This document shows, in pieces, positions 42,634 through 52,369 of a stretch of DNA of 64,000 nucleotides (positions within the stretch are counted from its first letter, which is position 1; each line of letters starts with the position of its first letter). The stretch covers positions 1-64,000 of the forward strand of contig JBCCXT010000007.1 in NCBI GenBank assembly GCA_039191215.1, in the 5' to 3' direction. Source of the DNA: HKCCE3408 sp039191215 (GTDB taxonomy: Bacteria > Pseudomonadota > Alphaproteobacteria > Rhodobacterales > Rhodobacteraceae). Under the pieces are notes generated by a model, which was not told the origin of the DNA, made no database searches, and saw nothing but the letters and a program-made list of their open reading frames with translations. The translations under genes were made by a program, and so were the position numbers.

Positions 42634-45600
42634 CACGCGACCAATTGTTCCGCGCGGCTCAGGTCAACACTGACCAATTGGCTCACACCTTGTTCGGCCA
42701 TGGTGACCCCAAATAGCCGGTTCATCCGCGCCATGGTCACTGCGTGGTGGGTTATGATCAGAAACCGCGTATCGGTGCGGCGGCACATCTCATCAAGCAG
42801 GTCGCAGAACCGGCCCACATTTGCATCATCGAGCGGCGCATCGACCTCATCGAGCACACAGATCGGCGCCGGATTGGCCAGGAAAACCGCAAAGATCAAT
42901 GCCAAGGCGGTCAATGACTGCTCGCCCCCCGACAGAAGCGAAAGTGTCGACAGTTTCTTACCCGGCGGCTGGCACAAAATCTCGAGACCCGCCTCCAACG
43001 GATCGTCGGATTCGACCAAGACCAGCTTGGCCTCCCCGCCGCTGAAGAGATGCGTGAAGAGCGTTGAGAAATTTGCATTGACCTCGTCAAATGCTTTCAG
43101 CAGGCGTTGGCGCCCCTCGCGATTGAGTGCCGCAATACCCGTGCGTAGTTTTGCGATTGCGCCCTCAAGATCGGTCTTTTCATTCAATAGGCCGTCATGT
43201 TCTTGCTGCACTTTGGCGGCGTCTTCCTCGGCACGCAGATTGACCGCACCTAGCGCATCGCGCTGGCGGCGAAGGCGAAGCGCATCGGCCTCGGCGCTCT
43301 GGGAAGAGGGCAGGTCTGCAGGATCAAGGGCTAGGGTCTCCAGCAGGTCTTCAGGCGTCGTCTCGGCCTCTTCTTCTATGCGCAACGAGGCTGCGGTTGC
43401 AGTTTCGGCGGTGCCGTCTCGCCGCGCCTCGGCCGCAGCGCGCGTCTCACGCGCGGCTGAGGCACCCCGTTCGGCGGCGCGTTCGGCTTCAACTGCCGCG
43501 CGCAACGCGCCTTCGGCGCCGGCCAGCGCATCGATTGCCGCCGTCTTGCGCGCCTGGGCGTCGGATTGCGTCGCCGTCAGGTCTTTGCGTTTAACCGCCA
43601 AGGCGTCCGGGCGCGATTTGGCGTCGGCCAGTTCAACTTCGCTTTGCGTTCTGCGCGCGGCGATTTCCGCCATACGGGCCGTTGCGGTCTGCGCCCGCTC
43701 GGCCCAATCCGCGCGCTCGCGCTCAATCGCTGCAAGCCGTGCCGTCCGTGCCTCCCCGTCGCGCTGCAGCTCGTCGGCTTCGGTTCGTCGTGCGATCATG
43801 CTTAGCCGGGCAGCTTCCGTTGACATCCGCGCCTCGGTCAGGGCGGCTTTCAGATCGGTCAGGTCGCCCAGCTCAGAGAATGCCGCTTCGGCCTCTGAAA
43901 GATCGGAGAGTGCAATCTGCGCCTCACTGTTATGCCGCTCCGCACTCTGCCGTAGGGTTTCGAGCCGGCCGGCGATGATCGTCCGGTCGGCTTCCAACCG
44001 GCTGGCCGATCTGCTGGCATCGGCCAGACGTTTGTCGGCGTCACGTCGCGCAGCCCTGGCATTGCTGTCGGCCTGTGTAAGCTCTTCCAGTTTAGCGACC
44101 AATTGGCGATGCGCCGACCGGGTCCTGTCGGCGGCCGCTCGGGCGCGGTCGAGCTCTGCGGAAAGCGCGCTCAACTGGTTGACCTGCTCCAACCGGCGGG
44201 CCGCGGTCGAGGATGCGTCGCGCGCTGTCTGCGTGTAGCCGTCCCATCGCCAGAGATCCCCGTTGCGCGTCACCAGCCGCTGGCCGGGCAGCAGGTCGGG
44301 CTGCAGCCGCGTGCCGTCCTCGGCAGACACAACGCCAACCTGGCCCAGGCGCCGGTCCAAGGCCGCAGGCGCTTCGGCGTAATCTGCCAGGCTGGCCACG
44401 CCCCCGGGCAGAGGTTGTGGCTTGGGGTAGGGTGCCAGATTGTGCCACCCGCTGGCCCCGGATGCCGGGTTGAGCGGGGCTTTCAGATCATCGGCCAGCG
44501 CGGCACCGACGGCGGCTTCGAACCCTGGTGCCACCTGCACCTCGTCCAGCAATTGCGTGCCTTCGGATCTGTCGCGGTCCACCAGCTTGGTCAGGGCGTT
44601 GACCTCCGCTTCAAGGGTGCTGAGCCCACCGTCTGCGGCACTGAGCGCGGCGCGCGCCTCACCTTCCTGATCCTGAATGCGGGCCCGCGCGGCTTCGGCA
44701 TCGCGCAGCGCCGCTTCGGCTTTTTCCGCCAGATCGCTGGCCTCAGCCAAGCCATCTTGGGACGCGTTATATTCGGCCTGCAGGCCAGTAAGCCGTGTTT
44801 CGGCATCATCGGCCGCGCGCGCTGCTTTACCTGCTTCGGCCTGGCCACGCTCTGCGGCCCGGCGCGCCTCTGACACACGCCGCTCAGCGGATTGATGGCG
44901 CGCGGCCAGGCGCGCCGATTCCTCTGTCTTTTCTGATAGATGCGCCTCATGCACGGCCAGACTCTCGGCGGTTTCGACGGCTAAGGATTGGGCGGCTTTA
45001 ATGCGTTCTTCCTGGCCTGCGCTTTCGGCCTGAAGCGCCTCGGCCTCGGCGCCCAACCGGGTAATGGTGGCGTTTGCGTCCAATGCGAGGCTCTCTTCAC
45101 GGGCGATATCGTGGCTTAGCTGCGCGATCCCTGCCTCAATTGCGTCGATCGCACTGCGGGTGCGGGTTTCCTCATCGTTCAAGGCGGCCATTTCGACGGC
45201 AATGCGCTGCACCAGGGCGGCGGCGATTGCGTCTTCCTCTCGCAGGGGCGGCAAGGCGGCTTCGGCATTACTGCGGGTCTGCGCGGCCACCGTCACCTGT
45301 CCTTCGGCGTGCGCCGCGGCCTGCGTCGCGTCGGTCACGGCCGCCTCGGCGACAGCGCGCGCAGCATCCGCATCGCGCCAACGCAGGTACAGCAGCAAGC
45401 CTTCGGCTTGGCGCAGCGCCGTTCCGATCTCTCGGTAGCGTTTGGCCTGTTTCGCCTGGCGATCGAGCGTTGCAAGCTGCGCGGCGAGCTGCTCCAGCAC
45501 GTCATCAACGCGCGTCAGATTGGTCTCCGCCCCCGACAGCTTCAACTCCGCCTCGTGGCGCCGCTGGTAGAGGCCAGAAATGCCAGCCGCTTCTTCCAGG

Positions 45601-46088
45601 ACCCGCCGTCGGTTCTTGGGCTTGGCGCCGATCAGTTCAGCGATTTGACCTTGGCGGACAAGGGCGGGCGAATGGGCACCGGTTGAGGCATCGGCAAACA
45701 GCATCTGAATGTCACGCGCGCGCACGTCTTTTCCGTTTGCCTTATAGGCCGAGCCCGCGTCGCGGGTGATCCGGCGGATAACCTCCAACTGGTCCTGATC
45801 GTTGAATGCAGGCGGGGCGAGGCGGTCTGTGTTGTCGACAAAAAGTGCAACCTCGGCGAAGTTTCGAGCAGCACGTGTGGCCGCCCCAGCAAAGATCACA
45901 TCTTCCATCCCAGCGCCGCGGACGGCTGTCGGCCTGTTTTCGCCCATCACCCAGCGCAGCGCCTCAAGCAGGTTCGACTTCCCGCAGCCATTCGGGCCGA
46001 CAACGCCAGTCAACCCATCGGCAATGACCAGGTCGGTCGAGTCGACGAAGCTTTTGAAGCCATTCAGCCTGAGTTTTGTGAACCGCAT
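42633..46088 (-). CDS. smc: Chromosome partition protein SMC
   Basis: 1151 residues; ring-shaped ATPase organising and segregating the chromosome. N-terminal head: MRFTKLRLNGFKSFVDSTDL and Walker A GPNGCGKSNLLEALRWVMGE. Long heptad-rich coiled coils (residues about 165-480 and 660-980) flank a hinge (about 500-640, GASGWHNLAPYPKPQ). C-terminal head: signature LSGGEQSLTALALIFAVFL and Walker B CVLDEVDAPLDDANV. It is divergent from lrgA across 133 bases. The coiled coils create long spurious reading frames on the other strand, including one of 538 codons. Confidence 0.98.
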   Translation of the reverse strand: MRFTKLRLNGFKSFVDSTDLVIADGLTGVVGPNGCGKSNLLEALRWVMGENRPTAVRGAGMEDVIFAGAATRAARNFAEVALFVDNTDRLAPPAFNDQDQLEVIRRITRDAGSAYKANGKDVRARDIQMLFADASTGAHSPALVRQGQIAELIGAKPKNRRRVLEEAAGISGLYQRRHEAELKLSGAETNLTRVDDVLEQLAAQLATLDRQAKQAKRYREIGTALRQAEGLLLYLRWRDADAARAVAEAAVTDATQAAAHAEGQVTVAAQTRSNAEAALPPLREEDAIAAALVQRIAVEMAALNDEETRTRSAIDAIEAGIAQLSHDIAREESLALDANATITRLGAEAEALQAESAGQEERIKAAQSLAVETAESLAVHEAHLSEKTEESARLAARHQSAERRVSEARRAAERGQAEAGKAARAADDAETRLTGLQAEYNASQDGLAEASDLAEKAEAALRDAEAARARIQDQEGEARAALSAADGGLSTLEAEVNALTKLVDRDRSEGTQLLDEVQVAPGFEAAVGAALADDLKAPLNPASGASGWHNLAPYPKPQPLPGGVASLADYAEAPAALDRRLGQVGVVSAEDGTRLQPDLLPGQRLVTRNGDLWRWDGYTQTARDASSTAARRLEQVNQLSALSAELDRARAAADRTRSAHRQLVAKLEELTQADSNARAARRDADKRLADASRSASRLEADRTIIAGRLETLRQSAERHNSEAQIALSDLSEAEAAFSELGDLTDLKAALTEARMSTEAARLSMIARRTEADELQRDGEARTARLAAIERERADWAERAQTATARMAEIAARRTQSEVELADAKSRPDALAVKRKDLTATQSDAQARKTAAIDALAGAEGALRAAVEAERAAERGASAARETRAAAEARRDGTAETATAASLRIEEEAETTPEDLLETLALDPADLPSSQSAEADALRLRRQRDALGAVNLRAEEDAAKVQQEHDGLLNEKTDLEGAIAKLRTGIAALNREGRQRLLKAFDEVNANFSTLFTHLFSGGEAKLVLVESDDPLEAGLEILCQPPGKKLSTLSLLSGGEQSLTALALIFAVFLANPAPICVLDEVDAPLDDANVGRFCDLLDEMCRRTDTRFLIITHHAVTMARMNRLFGVTMAEQGVSQLVSVDLSRAEQLVA

Positions 46089-46221
46089 GCAGGTGCTGCC
46101 GTGATGATTCCCAAAGTGGCTTGCAGCTTGGGCAGAGCATGGGCATTAGTCAACGCCACACCCCTGCATCTGGGGTATCATTCAAGTGTTGTCCACAATA
46201 TATGGCCGGTTCGGAGGTCAC

Positions 46222-46572
46222 ATGATCCTGCATATCGCCGTAATCCTGAGCTTTCAGCTGGTCGGTGAGGCAGTAAGCCGGCTCTTGCTGCCCATTGTCC
46301 CCGGACCGGTTTTGGGGATGAGCCTGTGTCTCATCGCCTTTGTCGTTTTCCCGAAACTGGCGGATGCGGTTCGGCCGACGGCAAACGGTATATTGGCGCA
46401 TCTTTCGCTGCTCTTTGTCCCAGCCGGAGTTGGTGTGGTGAGCCACTGGCAGGTGCTGACAGCCGACGGGCCAGCCCTCTTGATCTCGGTTCTGGGCTCA
46501 ACGGTGATTGCATTGCTGGTCGGCGTCGGCGCGTTTGTTGCTGCGGCGCGATGGGTCGGATCGAAGCCATGA
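46222..46572 (+). CDS. lrgA: CidA/LrgA-family membrane protein
   Basis: 116 residues, four hydrophobic segments. Family block LPIVPGPVLGMSLCL followed by GILAHLSLLFVPAGVGVVSH. CidA/LrgA proteins are holin-like and act with LrgB; in various bacteria the pair controls murein hydrolase activity or transports small organic acids such as pyruvate. Start 46222 has GGAGG six bases upstream. Ends in an ATGA overlap with lrgB. Confidence 0.9.
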   Translation: MILHIAVILSFQLVGEAVSRLLLPIVPGPVLGMSLCLIAFVVFPKLADAVRPTANGILAHLSLLFVPAGVGVVSHWQVLTADGPALLISVLGSTVIALLVGVGAFVAAARWVGSKP

Positions 46573-47285
46573 GCGCGGAGGTCTGGCAGCTGTGGTCCTA
46601 TCTCGGGGAAGAGCCGCTTTTATGGCTGACCCTGACATTGATCGCGTATCTGGCGGGCGACGCGATTAGCCGCTGGACCAACCGCGCGCCGCTGGCCAAC
46701 CCGGTTCTCCTGGCTGTTTTGATCCTCGCTGCGATCCTTGCCGTCAGCGGCACTGCCTATGAGACCTATTTCGAGGGCGCGCAGTTTGTGCACTTTCTGC
46801 TCGGGCCCGCGACCGTCGCTTTGGCCGCCCCGTTGCACGCCAATTTGGTGCATTTGCGCAGCGCGATGCTGCCTATTGTGGTGGCACTGGCGGCGGGTTC
46901 TGTCGCGGCGATCGTCAGCGTAGTTGCCATAGGCTGGGCTTTCGGGTTGAGCACCGACACATTGCTGTCGTTGGTGCCAAAGTCCGCCACGGCGCCTGTT
47001 GCGATGGGTGTGAGCGCGGCAATCGGCGGCGCGCCGTCGCTGACGGCTGTTTTGGTCATCCTGACCGGCATCATCGGGGCGCTGATCGTGACACCGATGT
47101 TTGACGCGCTTGGCCTGAAGGATTTCCGCGCGCGCGGCTTTGCACTGGGCGTTGCGGCACATGGCATTGGCACGGCACGCGCGTTTCAGGTGGATCAGAC
47201 CGCGGGTGTGTTTTCCGGCCTTGGCATGGGGCTTAATGCGATTCTGACCGCGCTTCTGGCGCCGCTGGTCGTTGCCATCCTGTAA
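46569..47285 (+). CDS. lrgB: LrgB/CidB-family membrane protein
   Basis: 238 residues, many hydrophobic helices. Family blocks: FLLGPATVALAAPLHANLVH, SLVPKSATAPVAMGVSAAIG and LGVAAHGIGTARAFQVDQTA. Partner of the upstream LrgA (four-base overlap). The specific role is not decided by sequence; see lrgA. Transcription away from smc. Confidence 0.93.
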   Translation: MSAEVWQLWSYLGEEPLLWLTLTLIAYLAGDAISRWTNRAPLANPVLLAVLILAAILAVSGTAYETYFEGAQFVHFLLGPATVALAAPLHANLVHLRSAMLPIVVALAAGSVAAIVSVVAIGWAFGLSTDTLLSLVPKSATAPVAMGVSAAIGGAPSLTAVLVILTGIIGALIVTPMFDALGLKDFRARGFALGVAAHGIGTARAFQVDQTAGVFSGLGMGLNAILTALLAPLVVAIL

Positions 47286-47486
47286 CGGAGTATTTGGGGT
47301 GTCCAAGCTTAGAATATTGAGATTGGCACAGCTCAGTGCTACATAACGAGCAGTCCCAGGCGCCGGGGCGGCACGGCGCGCAACATCGGAGGACCCGTCC
47401 TGACTGGACACACATCGGCAGCCCAAACACTGGCTGCACAAGCGACGCCACCGGCGTCACAAACGGTTGAGCTATCGAGCGACCAG

Positions 47487-47813
47487 ATGCTCGAGCTTGT
47501 CCTTGCATCCCTTTCCGACGACAAAGCCGAAGAGATTGTGGCCATCAACCTGGCCGGACGATCCGCTTTTGCTGATCACATGGTCATCGCCTCTGGGCGG
47601 TCGACACGGCAAGTTGCGGCCATCTCGGACAAGCTCGTCGACCGGCTTAAAAAGGCAGGAATGCGCGCCAAGGTTGAAGGCAAAGAGGCCGGAGACTGGG
47701 TGCTGATAGATGCTGGCGATATCATCGTGCATGTCTTCCGCCCCGAAGTGCGGGAGTTCTATCAGCTTGAAAAGATGTGGATGCCTGCAGAGGCGCAGGC
47801 CGCGCGGCAATAA
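47487..47813 (+). CDS. rsfS: Ribosomal silencing factor RsfS
   Basis: Binds ribosomal protein L14 and blocks subunit joining in slow growth. 108 residues from the first ATG. Family core: DDKAEEIVAINLAGRSAFAD, HMVIASGRSTRQVAAISDKL and GDWVLIDAGDIIVHVFRPEV. The frame continues open upstream to a CTG at 47400 with a GGAGG site seven bases before it, which would add 29 residues (LTGHTSAAQTLAAQATPP...). The true start may therefore be this CTG. First gene of the rsfS-rlmH-gpmI block. Confidence 0.93.
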   Translation: MLELVLASLSDDKAEEIVAINLAGRSAFADHMVIASGRSTRQVAAISDKLVDRLKKAGMRAKVEGKEAGDWVLIDAGDIIVHVFRPEVREFYQLEKMWMPAEAQAARQ

Positions 47814-48287
47814 ATGAATGTGCACATTCTGGCCATCGGTCGGCTGCCGGCGCGCGCCGCCGAGCGCACGATTTTTGACGATTATGTGCGCCGGTTCGGG
47901 CAGATCTGCCGACCGCTCGGCCTGCGCGGCCTGAGCGAGCATGAATTGGAGCCCAAACGCGGGACCGGCAAAGCAGCGGAAGCAGAGGTGCTAGCCAAAC
48001 GCCTTCCCGATGGGGCGATAATTGTGGCGTTGGATGAGCGCGGTCAGCAATTCTCTTCCCCCGATTTCGCCGCAAAGATCGCTGGTTTTCGTGACCAGGG
48101 TCGGGGTGATCTCGCGTTTGTCATCGGCGGGGCTGACGGGCTTGATCCCAGCTTGCGGGACCGCGCCGATCTGATCTTGTCCTTTGGGGCGATGGTCTGG
48201 CCACATATGCTGGCCCGCATGATGCTGGCCGAACAGCTCTACCGAGCAGCGACGATCCTGTCGGGCGCGCCCTACCATCGGGCTTGA
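47814..48287 (+). CDS. rlmH: 23S rRNA (pseudouridine1915-N3)-methyltransferase
   Basis: 157 residues; SPOUT methyltransferase acting on helix 69 of 23S rRNA in the assembled ribosome. Begins directly after the rsfS stop. Family blocks: VHILAIGRLPARAAERTIFD, IIVALDERGQQFSSPDFAAK, the knot motif FVIGGADGLDPSLRDRADLI and LSFGAMVWPHMLARMMLAEQ with the C-terminal YHRA. Adjacent to rsfS in many bacteria, fitting a shared link to ribosome function. Confidence 0.96.
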   Translation: MNVHILAIGRLPARAAERTIFDDYVRRFGQICRPLGLRGLSEHELEPKRGTGKAAEAEVLAKRLPDGAIIVALDERGQQFSSPDFAAKIAGFRDQGRGDLAFVIGGADGLDPSLRDRADLILSFGAMVWPHMLARMMLAEQLYRAATILSGAPYHRA

Positions 48288-48394
48288 GGGTTGGGGCAGG
48301 GCCGCATAGACCTGCGCCACAGGGGCCTGCGCCCAGCTAGGGGGGCGCAGTTTAGAACACAGTCAAAAAGCGGCCCAGCAAGCGGAGAGTGGTG

Positions 48395-49906
48395 ATGAAG
48401 CCGGTGGTATTATGCATCCTGGACGGCTGGGGCTTGTCGGATCGCGCGGAAGGCAATGCGCCGCTATTGGCAGCGACGCCGGTGATGGATGCGCTGACGG
48501 CTGAATGCCCAAATGCGACGCTCTTGACCCACGGGCCACATGCCGGTCTGCCCGATGGCCAGATGGGCAATTCCGAAGTTGGCCACACCAATATCGGTGC
48601 CGGTCGGGTGGTGAAGATGGATCTGGTCCAGATCAATGACGCAATTGCAGCGGGTGAGTTTGCGCGCCGGGCCGCGATGGTCGACTTCATAGATAGATTG
48701 CGGCAAAGCGGCGGAAAGGCGCATCTGCTTGGCTTGGTGTCGGATGGCGGTGTGCACGGCCAGTTCGAGCATCTCGAAGAGGCGATCCGCGTGTTAAGTG
48801 GCGAAGGCATCCCTGTTGCCATACACGCAATCTGCGATGGCCGGGATGTCGCGCCCAAAAGTGCTGAAGGTTTCTTGAATCGGTTGACCAAGTTGCTGCC
48901 CGATGGCGCAGAAATTGTGACCCTGCTCGGGCGCTATTTTGCGATGGATCGCGATAATCGATGGGACCGGGTCGCGCAGGCCTACCGCGCGATGGTTCTG
49001 GGTGAGGCCAGCCATCGGGCCGAAACGGCGCAGGCCGGTTTGAGCGCGGCCTACGAACGCGGCCAGAGTGATGAATTCATCGAGCCGACCTTAATTGGTG
49101 CGTTTGCCGGGATGGAAGCGGGCGACGGGATCTTCATGCTCAACTACCGCGCGGATCGGGCACGCGACATCCTGGCGGCCATCGGTGCGCCGGATTTTGA
49201 CGCCTTTGATACAGGTGAGCGGCCTGCCTTGGCGGCACGGTTCGGCATGGTCAATTATTCCTCCGCGCATGATGCCTACATGACCACGCTTTTCCCGAAG
49301 CCAGAGATTACCAATACACTAGGCGCTTGGGTGGCCGCACAGGGGCTGCGCCAGTTTCGCCTGGCTGAGACCGAAAAGTACCCGCATGTGACGTTCTTTC
49401 TAAACGGCGGGGTTGAACCGCCCGAGGCCGGTGAAGATCGCTTCATGCCCAAATCCCCCAATGTCGCAACCTACGATCTGCAGCCGGAGATGAGCGCACC
49501 CGAAGTGACCGAACAGTTGGTCGGCGCAATTGGTGCGGGCTACGATTTGATCGTGGTGAACTACGCCAATCCCGACATGGTTGGCCATACCGGCGATCTG
49601 GGCGCGGCGATGGCCGCTTGTGAGGCGGTTGATCAGGGGCTGGGCCAAGCGCTCGATGCGCTGAAAGCTGCGGGCGGTGCGATGATCGTGACGGCCGATC
49701 ACGGCAATTGCGATGTTATGATCGATCCAGAGACTGGCGGGCCGCACACGGCCCATACGCTCAACCCCGTCCCAGTGATCCTGGTTGGCGGCCCGGCGGG
49801 CGCGCAGTTGCGCGACGGGCGATTGGCTGATCTGGCGCCGACGATCCTGGAGCTTATGGGCCTGCCGCAACCAACCGAGATGACAGGGCAAAGTCTGATC
49901 TCATGA
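48395..49906 (+). CDS. gpmI: 2,3-bisphosphoglycerate-independent phosphoglycerate mutase
   Basis: Interconverts 3- and 2-phosphoglycerate through a phosphoserine intermediate with two metal ions. 503 residues. Seen: CILDGWGLSDRAEGNAP (metal Asp), the catalytic serine in GQMGNSEVGHTNIGAGRVVK, HAICDGRDVAPKSA, and ADHGNCDVMIDPETGGPHTA near the C-terminus. Start 48395; two GTG codons lie immediately before it. Overlaps envC by four bases. Confidence 0.97.
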   Translation: MKPVVLCILDGWGLSDRAEGNAPLLAATPVMDALTAECPNATLLTHGPHAGLPDGQMGNSEVGHTNIGAGRVVKMDLVQINDAIAAGEFARRAAMVDFIDRLRQSGGKAHLLGLVSDGGVHGQFEHLEEAIRVLSGEGIPVAIHAICDGRDVAPKSAEGFLNRLTKLLPDGAEIVTLLGRYFAMDRDNRWDRVAQAYRAMVLGEASHRAETAQAGLSAAYERGQSDEFIEPTLIGAFAGMEAGDGIFMLNYRADRARDILAAIGAPDFDAFDTGERPALAARFGMVNYSSAHDAYMTTLFPKPEITNTLGAWVAAQGLRQFRLAETEKYPHVTFFLNGGVEPPEAGEDRFMPKSPNVATYDLQPEMSAPEVTEQLVGAIGAGYDLIVVNYANPDMVGHTGDLGAAMAACEAVDQGLGQALDALKAAGGAMIVTADHGNCDVMIDPETGGPHTAHTLNPVPVILVGGPAGAQLRDGRLADLAPTILELMGLPQPTEMTGQSLIS

Positions 49907-51027
49907 TCCGGGCACTTCTTCTGCTTTTGCTGGCAAGTCCACTGGCCGCGCAAAGCGATCCCACCGTGGCGGCCGGCCGGGCCAGCGCGATGCTGGAAGC
50001 GGCGAGCATGGCCCTGACGGATGCGGATGGTGCCCGTGACCGCGTGGCCGCCTTAACAGAGACAATCCGCGCATTCGAGGAAGGCCAGGTTGCCGTGCGC
50101 GAGGCGTTGCGCCGCGTCGGGATGCGCGAGGCGGCGCTGACGCAAGACCTGGCGTCCGAACGGCGGCGACTGGCGGCGCTTCTGGGTGCGGCTCAGGCGA
50201 TCGAGCAGGCGCCGGTGCCGCTTCTGCTGCTGCACCCAAACGGGCCGTTGGGTACGGCCCGCTCCGCCATGATCCTGTCCGATGTGGCCCCGGCCCTGTC
50301 TGCGGAATTTGTCGCTCTGCGCGCGCAACTCGAAGAACTGCAAGCGCTGCGTGTCATCCAGGAACAGGCGCGCGCCGACTTGGCCCGGGCGCTGCAAGAA
50401 GCGCAGACCGCCCGCGCCGAGCTCAGCCAAGCAATTGCGGACCGCACGGATCTGCCGCCCAGGATTGAAACCGATGCCGACGCCATGGCCGCGCTGAATG
50501 CGGCTGCCGGCTCTCTCGATACGCTGACTGCGGCCTTGCGCGCGGCCCCGCCGCCGCCTGTGCCGGAAGCCGACAGGATCGCTGGCGCCAGGGGCGGCGT
50601 GCCGCTGCCCGCCTTTGGTACGCTCCTGCGCCGCTTTAACGAAGCCGACGCTGCGGGCATATCGCGCCCGGGTATGATCCTGGCCACCCGCCCCCGGGCC
50701 TTGGTCACCGCGCCCTGGTCCGGCGCGATCCGCTATGCCGGCGCCGTTCCGGGTTATGGCAATGTCATTTTGCTGGAACCCGACCCCCAACATTTGATCG
50801 TTATGGCGGGCCTTGGCGAGCTGTTGGTTGCCACAGGTGTGTTGCTTTCGCAGGGTGAGGCGATCGGTCTTATGGGTGGCCCACCAGTAACCAGCGAAAA
50901 TTTGATAACCGCGACGCAGGAAGATTATGGTCTATCTCTGTCAGAGACGCTCTATATAGAGGTCAGAGTAGACGAGACACCAGTCGACCCGGTGGAATGG
51001 TTCCGGGTCCGCCGAGATGAGGAATGA
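49903..51027 (+). CDS. envC: EnvC-like murein hydrolase activator (degenerate M23 domain)
   Basis: 374 residues: signal peptide (IRALLLLLLASPLAAQ), long coiled coils (about 25-210, rich in Ala/Arg/Glu), then an M23/LytM-type domain (RALVTAPWSGAIRYAGAVPG, GNVILLEPDPQHLIVMAGLG). The zinc ligands of active LytM enzymes are missing: the DHG/HG site reads LEPDPQ and the YAHL-type HxH reads VMAGL. This is the activator (EnvC) form, which switches on amidases at the septum, not a peptidase. Follows gpmI by overlap and precedes ctpA. Confidence 0.87.
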   Translation: MIRALLLLLLASPLAAQSDPTVAAGRASAMLEAASMALTDADGARDRVAALTETIRAFEEGQVAVREALRRVGMREAALTQDLASERRRLAALLGAAQAIEQAPVPLLLLHPNGPLGTARSAMILSDVAPALSAEFVALRAQLEELQALRVIQEQARADLARALQEAQTARAELSQAIADRTDLPPRIETDADAMAALNAAAGSLDTLTAALRAAPPPPVPEADRIAGARGGVPLPAFGTLLRRFNEADAAGISRPGMILATRPRALVTAPWSGAIRYAGAVPGYGNVILLEPDPQHLIVMAGLGELLVATGVLLSQGEAIGLMGGPPVTSENLITATQEDYGLSLSETLYIEVRVDETPVDPVEWFRVRRDEE

Positions 51028-51031
51028 AGAA

Positions 51032-52369
51032 ATGAAAAGATTCGTCATGGCCGCCTTGGGCGGGACAGCGGCGGGCGTGCTGTTGACCACACAAGTCGCC
51101 GGTCCCCTCATCGCCCAAGAAAACGCCCGCAACGTCTCGGTCTACCAGCAGCTCGATCTGTTCGGCGATGTGTTTGATCGTATTCGGGGTAATTATGTCG
51201 AAGAAGTAGATGAGGTCGAGCTGATCCAAGCCGCCATCAACGGCATGCTGACTTCGCTTGACCCGCATTCGAGCTATCTGCCGCCGCGCGACTTTGACTC
51301 GATGCAGGTCCAGACGCGTGGGGAATTTGGCGGGCTCGGGATCGAGGTGACCCAGGAAGAGGGCTTTGTCCGTGTCATCACGCCGATGGATGGCACACCC
51401 GCAATGGAGGCCGGTGTCGAAGCCGGTGACTTCATCACCGCCGTTGACGGCGAGGCGTTGCTTGGCCTGACACTTGAAGAGGCTGTTGATCTGATGCGCG
51501 GCCCGATCGGGTCGGAGATCATCATCACCGTGGTGCGTGAAGACGTCGAGGAGCCGTTTGACATCACCATCGTGCGCGACCGCATCCGATTGACCGCTGT
51601 GACCCACCGGCTGGAAGGCAGCACCGCGATCTTGCGCGTCTCCACCTTCAACGATCAAACCTATCCCAATCTGCGCGATGGGCTCGATGAGATGATCGAC
51701 GAGGTCGGCGGGATCGAGAACCTCGACGGCGTTGTGCTGGATTTGCGCAATAACCCAGGCGGGCTTTTGTCGGCCGCGATCCGGATCACCGATGCGTTTC
51801 TGGAGCAGGGAGAGATCGTGTCGACCCGTGGCCGCCGGCCCGAAGATAGCGAACGCTATAACGCCACCGCGGGCGATGTTGTCGACGGGGCGCCTGTGGT
51901 CGTGTTGATCAATGGGGGCTCGGCCTCGGCATCCGAGATCGTCGCAGGCGCGCTGCAGGACCACAACCGTGCGGTCGTGGTCGGCACCAACAGCTTTGGC
52001 AAAGGCTCGGTCCAGTCGATCATGCCGGTGCAAGGCGATGCCGCGATCCGCCTGACCACGTCGCTTTACTACACACCGTCAGGTCGCTCGATCCAAGCGC
52101 TTGGCGTGGCGCCTGACATCTTGGTCGAACAGCGCGACCCGATTGTGCTCGAAGAGGATGAAGACTCGCCCGCGCGTTCCGAGGCGTCGCTGCGCGGCTC
52201 CATCGAGAACAGCCAGTTGACAGAAGACGAACGGCGTATGTTGGAAGAGGAGCAGGCCCGCGCAGAGGCCTTGGCTGACCTGCGCAATGATGACTACCAG
52301 CTGGCTTACGCCATCGACATTCTGACCGGTCTAAACGCGCTTACCCCGCCGGCCTCGGCTGGCAATTGA
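51032..52369 (+). CDS. ctpA: S41-family C-terminal processing peptidase
   Basis: 445 residues. N-terminal signal/anchor (FVMAALGGTAAGVLLTTQVA), PDZ domain (about 80-165, LGIEVTQEEGFVRVITPMDG, GVEAGDFITAVDGEALLGLT), then the serine-lysine catalytic core: LDLRNNPGGLLSAAIRITDA, INGGSASASEIVAGALQDHN (nucleophile Ser) and NSFGKGSVQSI (Lys). An acidic tail follows. Processes or degrades periplasmic and lipoprotein substrates by their C-termini. In alphaproteobacteria it regularly follows envC. Start 51032 has an in-frame ATG five codons before. Confidence 0.95.
   Translation: MKRFVMAALGGTAAGVLLTTQVAGPLIAQENARNVSVYQQLDLFGDVFDRIRGNYVEEVDEVELIQAAINGMLTSLDPHSSYLPPRDFDSMQVQTRGEFGGLGIEVTQEEGFVRVITPMDGTPAMEAGVEAGDFITAVDGEALLGLTLEEAVDLMRGPIGSEIIITVVREDVEEPFDITIVRDRIRLTAVTHRLEGSTAILRVSTFNDQTYPNLRDGLDEMIDEVGGIENLDGVVLDLRNNPGGLLSAAIRITDAFLEQGEIVSTRGRRPEDSERYNATAGDVVDGAPVVVLINGGSASASEIVAGALQDHNRAVVVGTNSFGKGSVQSIMPVQGDAAIRLTTSLYYTPSGRSIQALGVAPDILVEQRDPIVLEEDEDSPARSEASLRGSIENSQLTEDERRMLEEEQARAEALADLRNDDYQLAYAIDILTGLNALTPPASAGN

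Noticed and set aside
42622..44238. 538-codon open frame on the plus strand inside smc
   Set aside because: Ser/Arg/Ala-rich low-complexity translation with no motif; it is the mirror of the GC-rich SMC coiled-coil codons.
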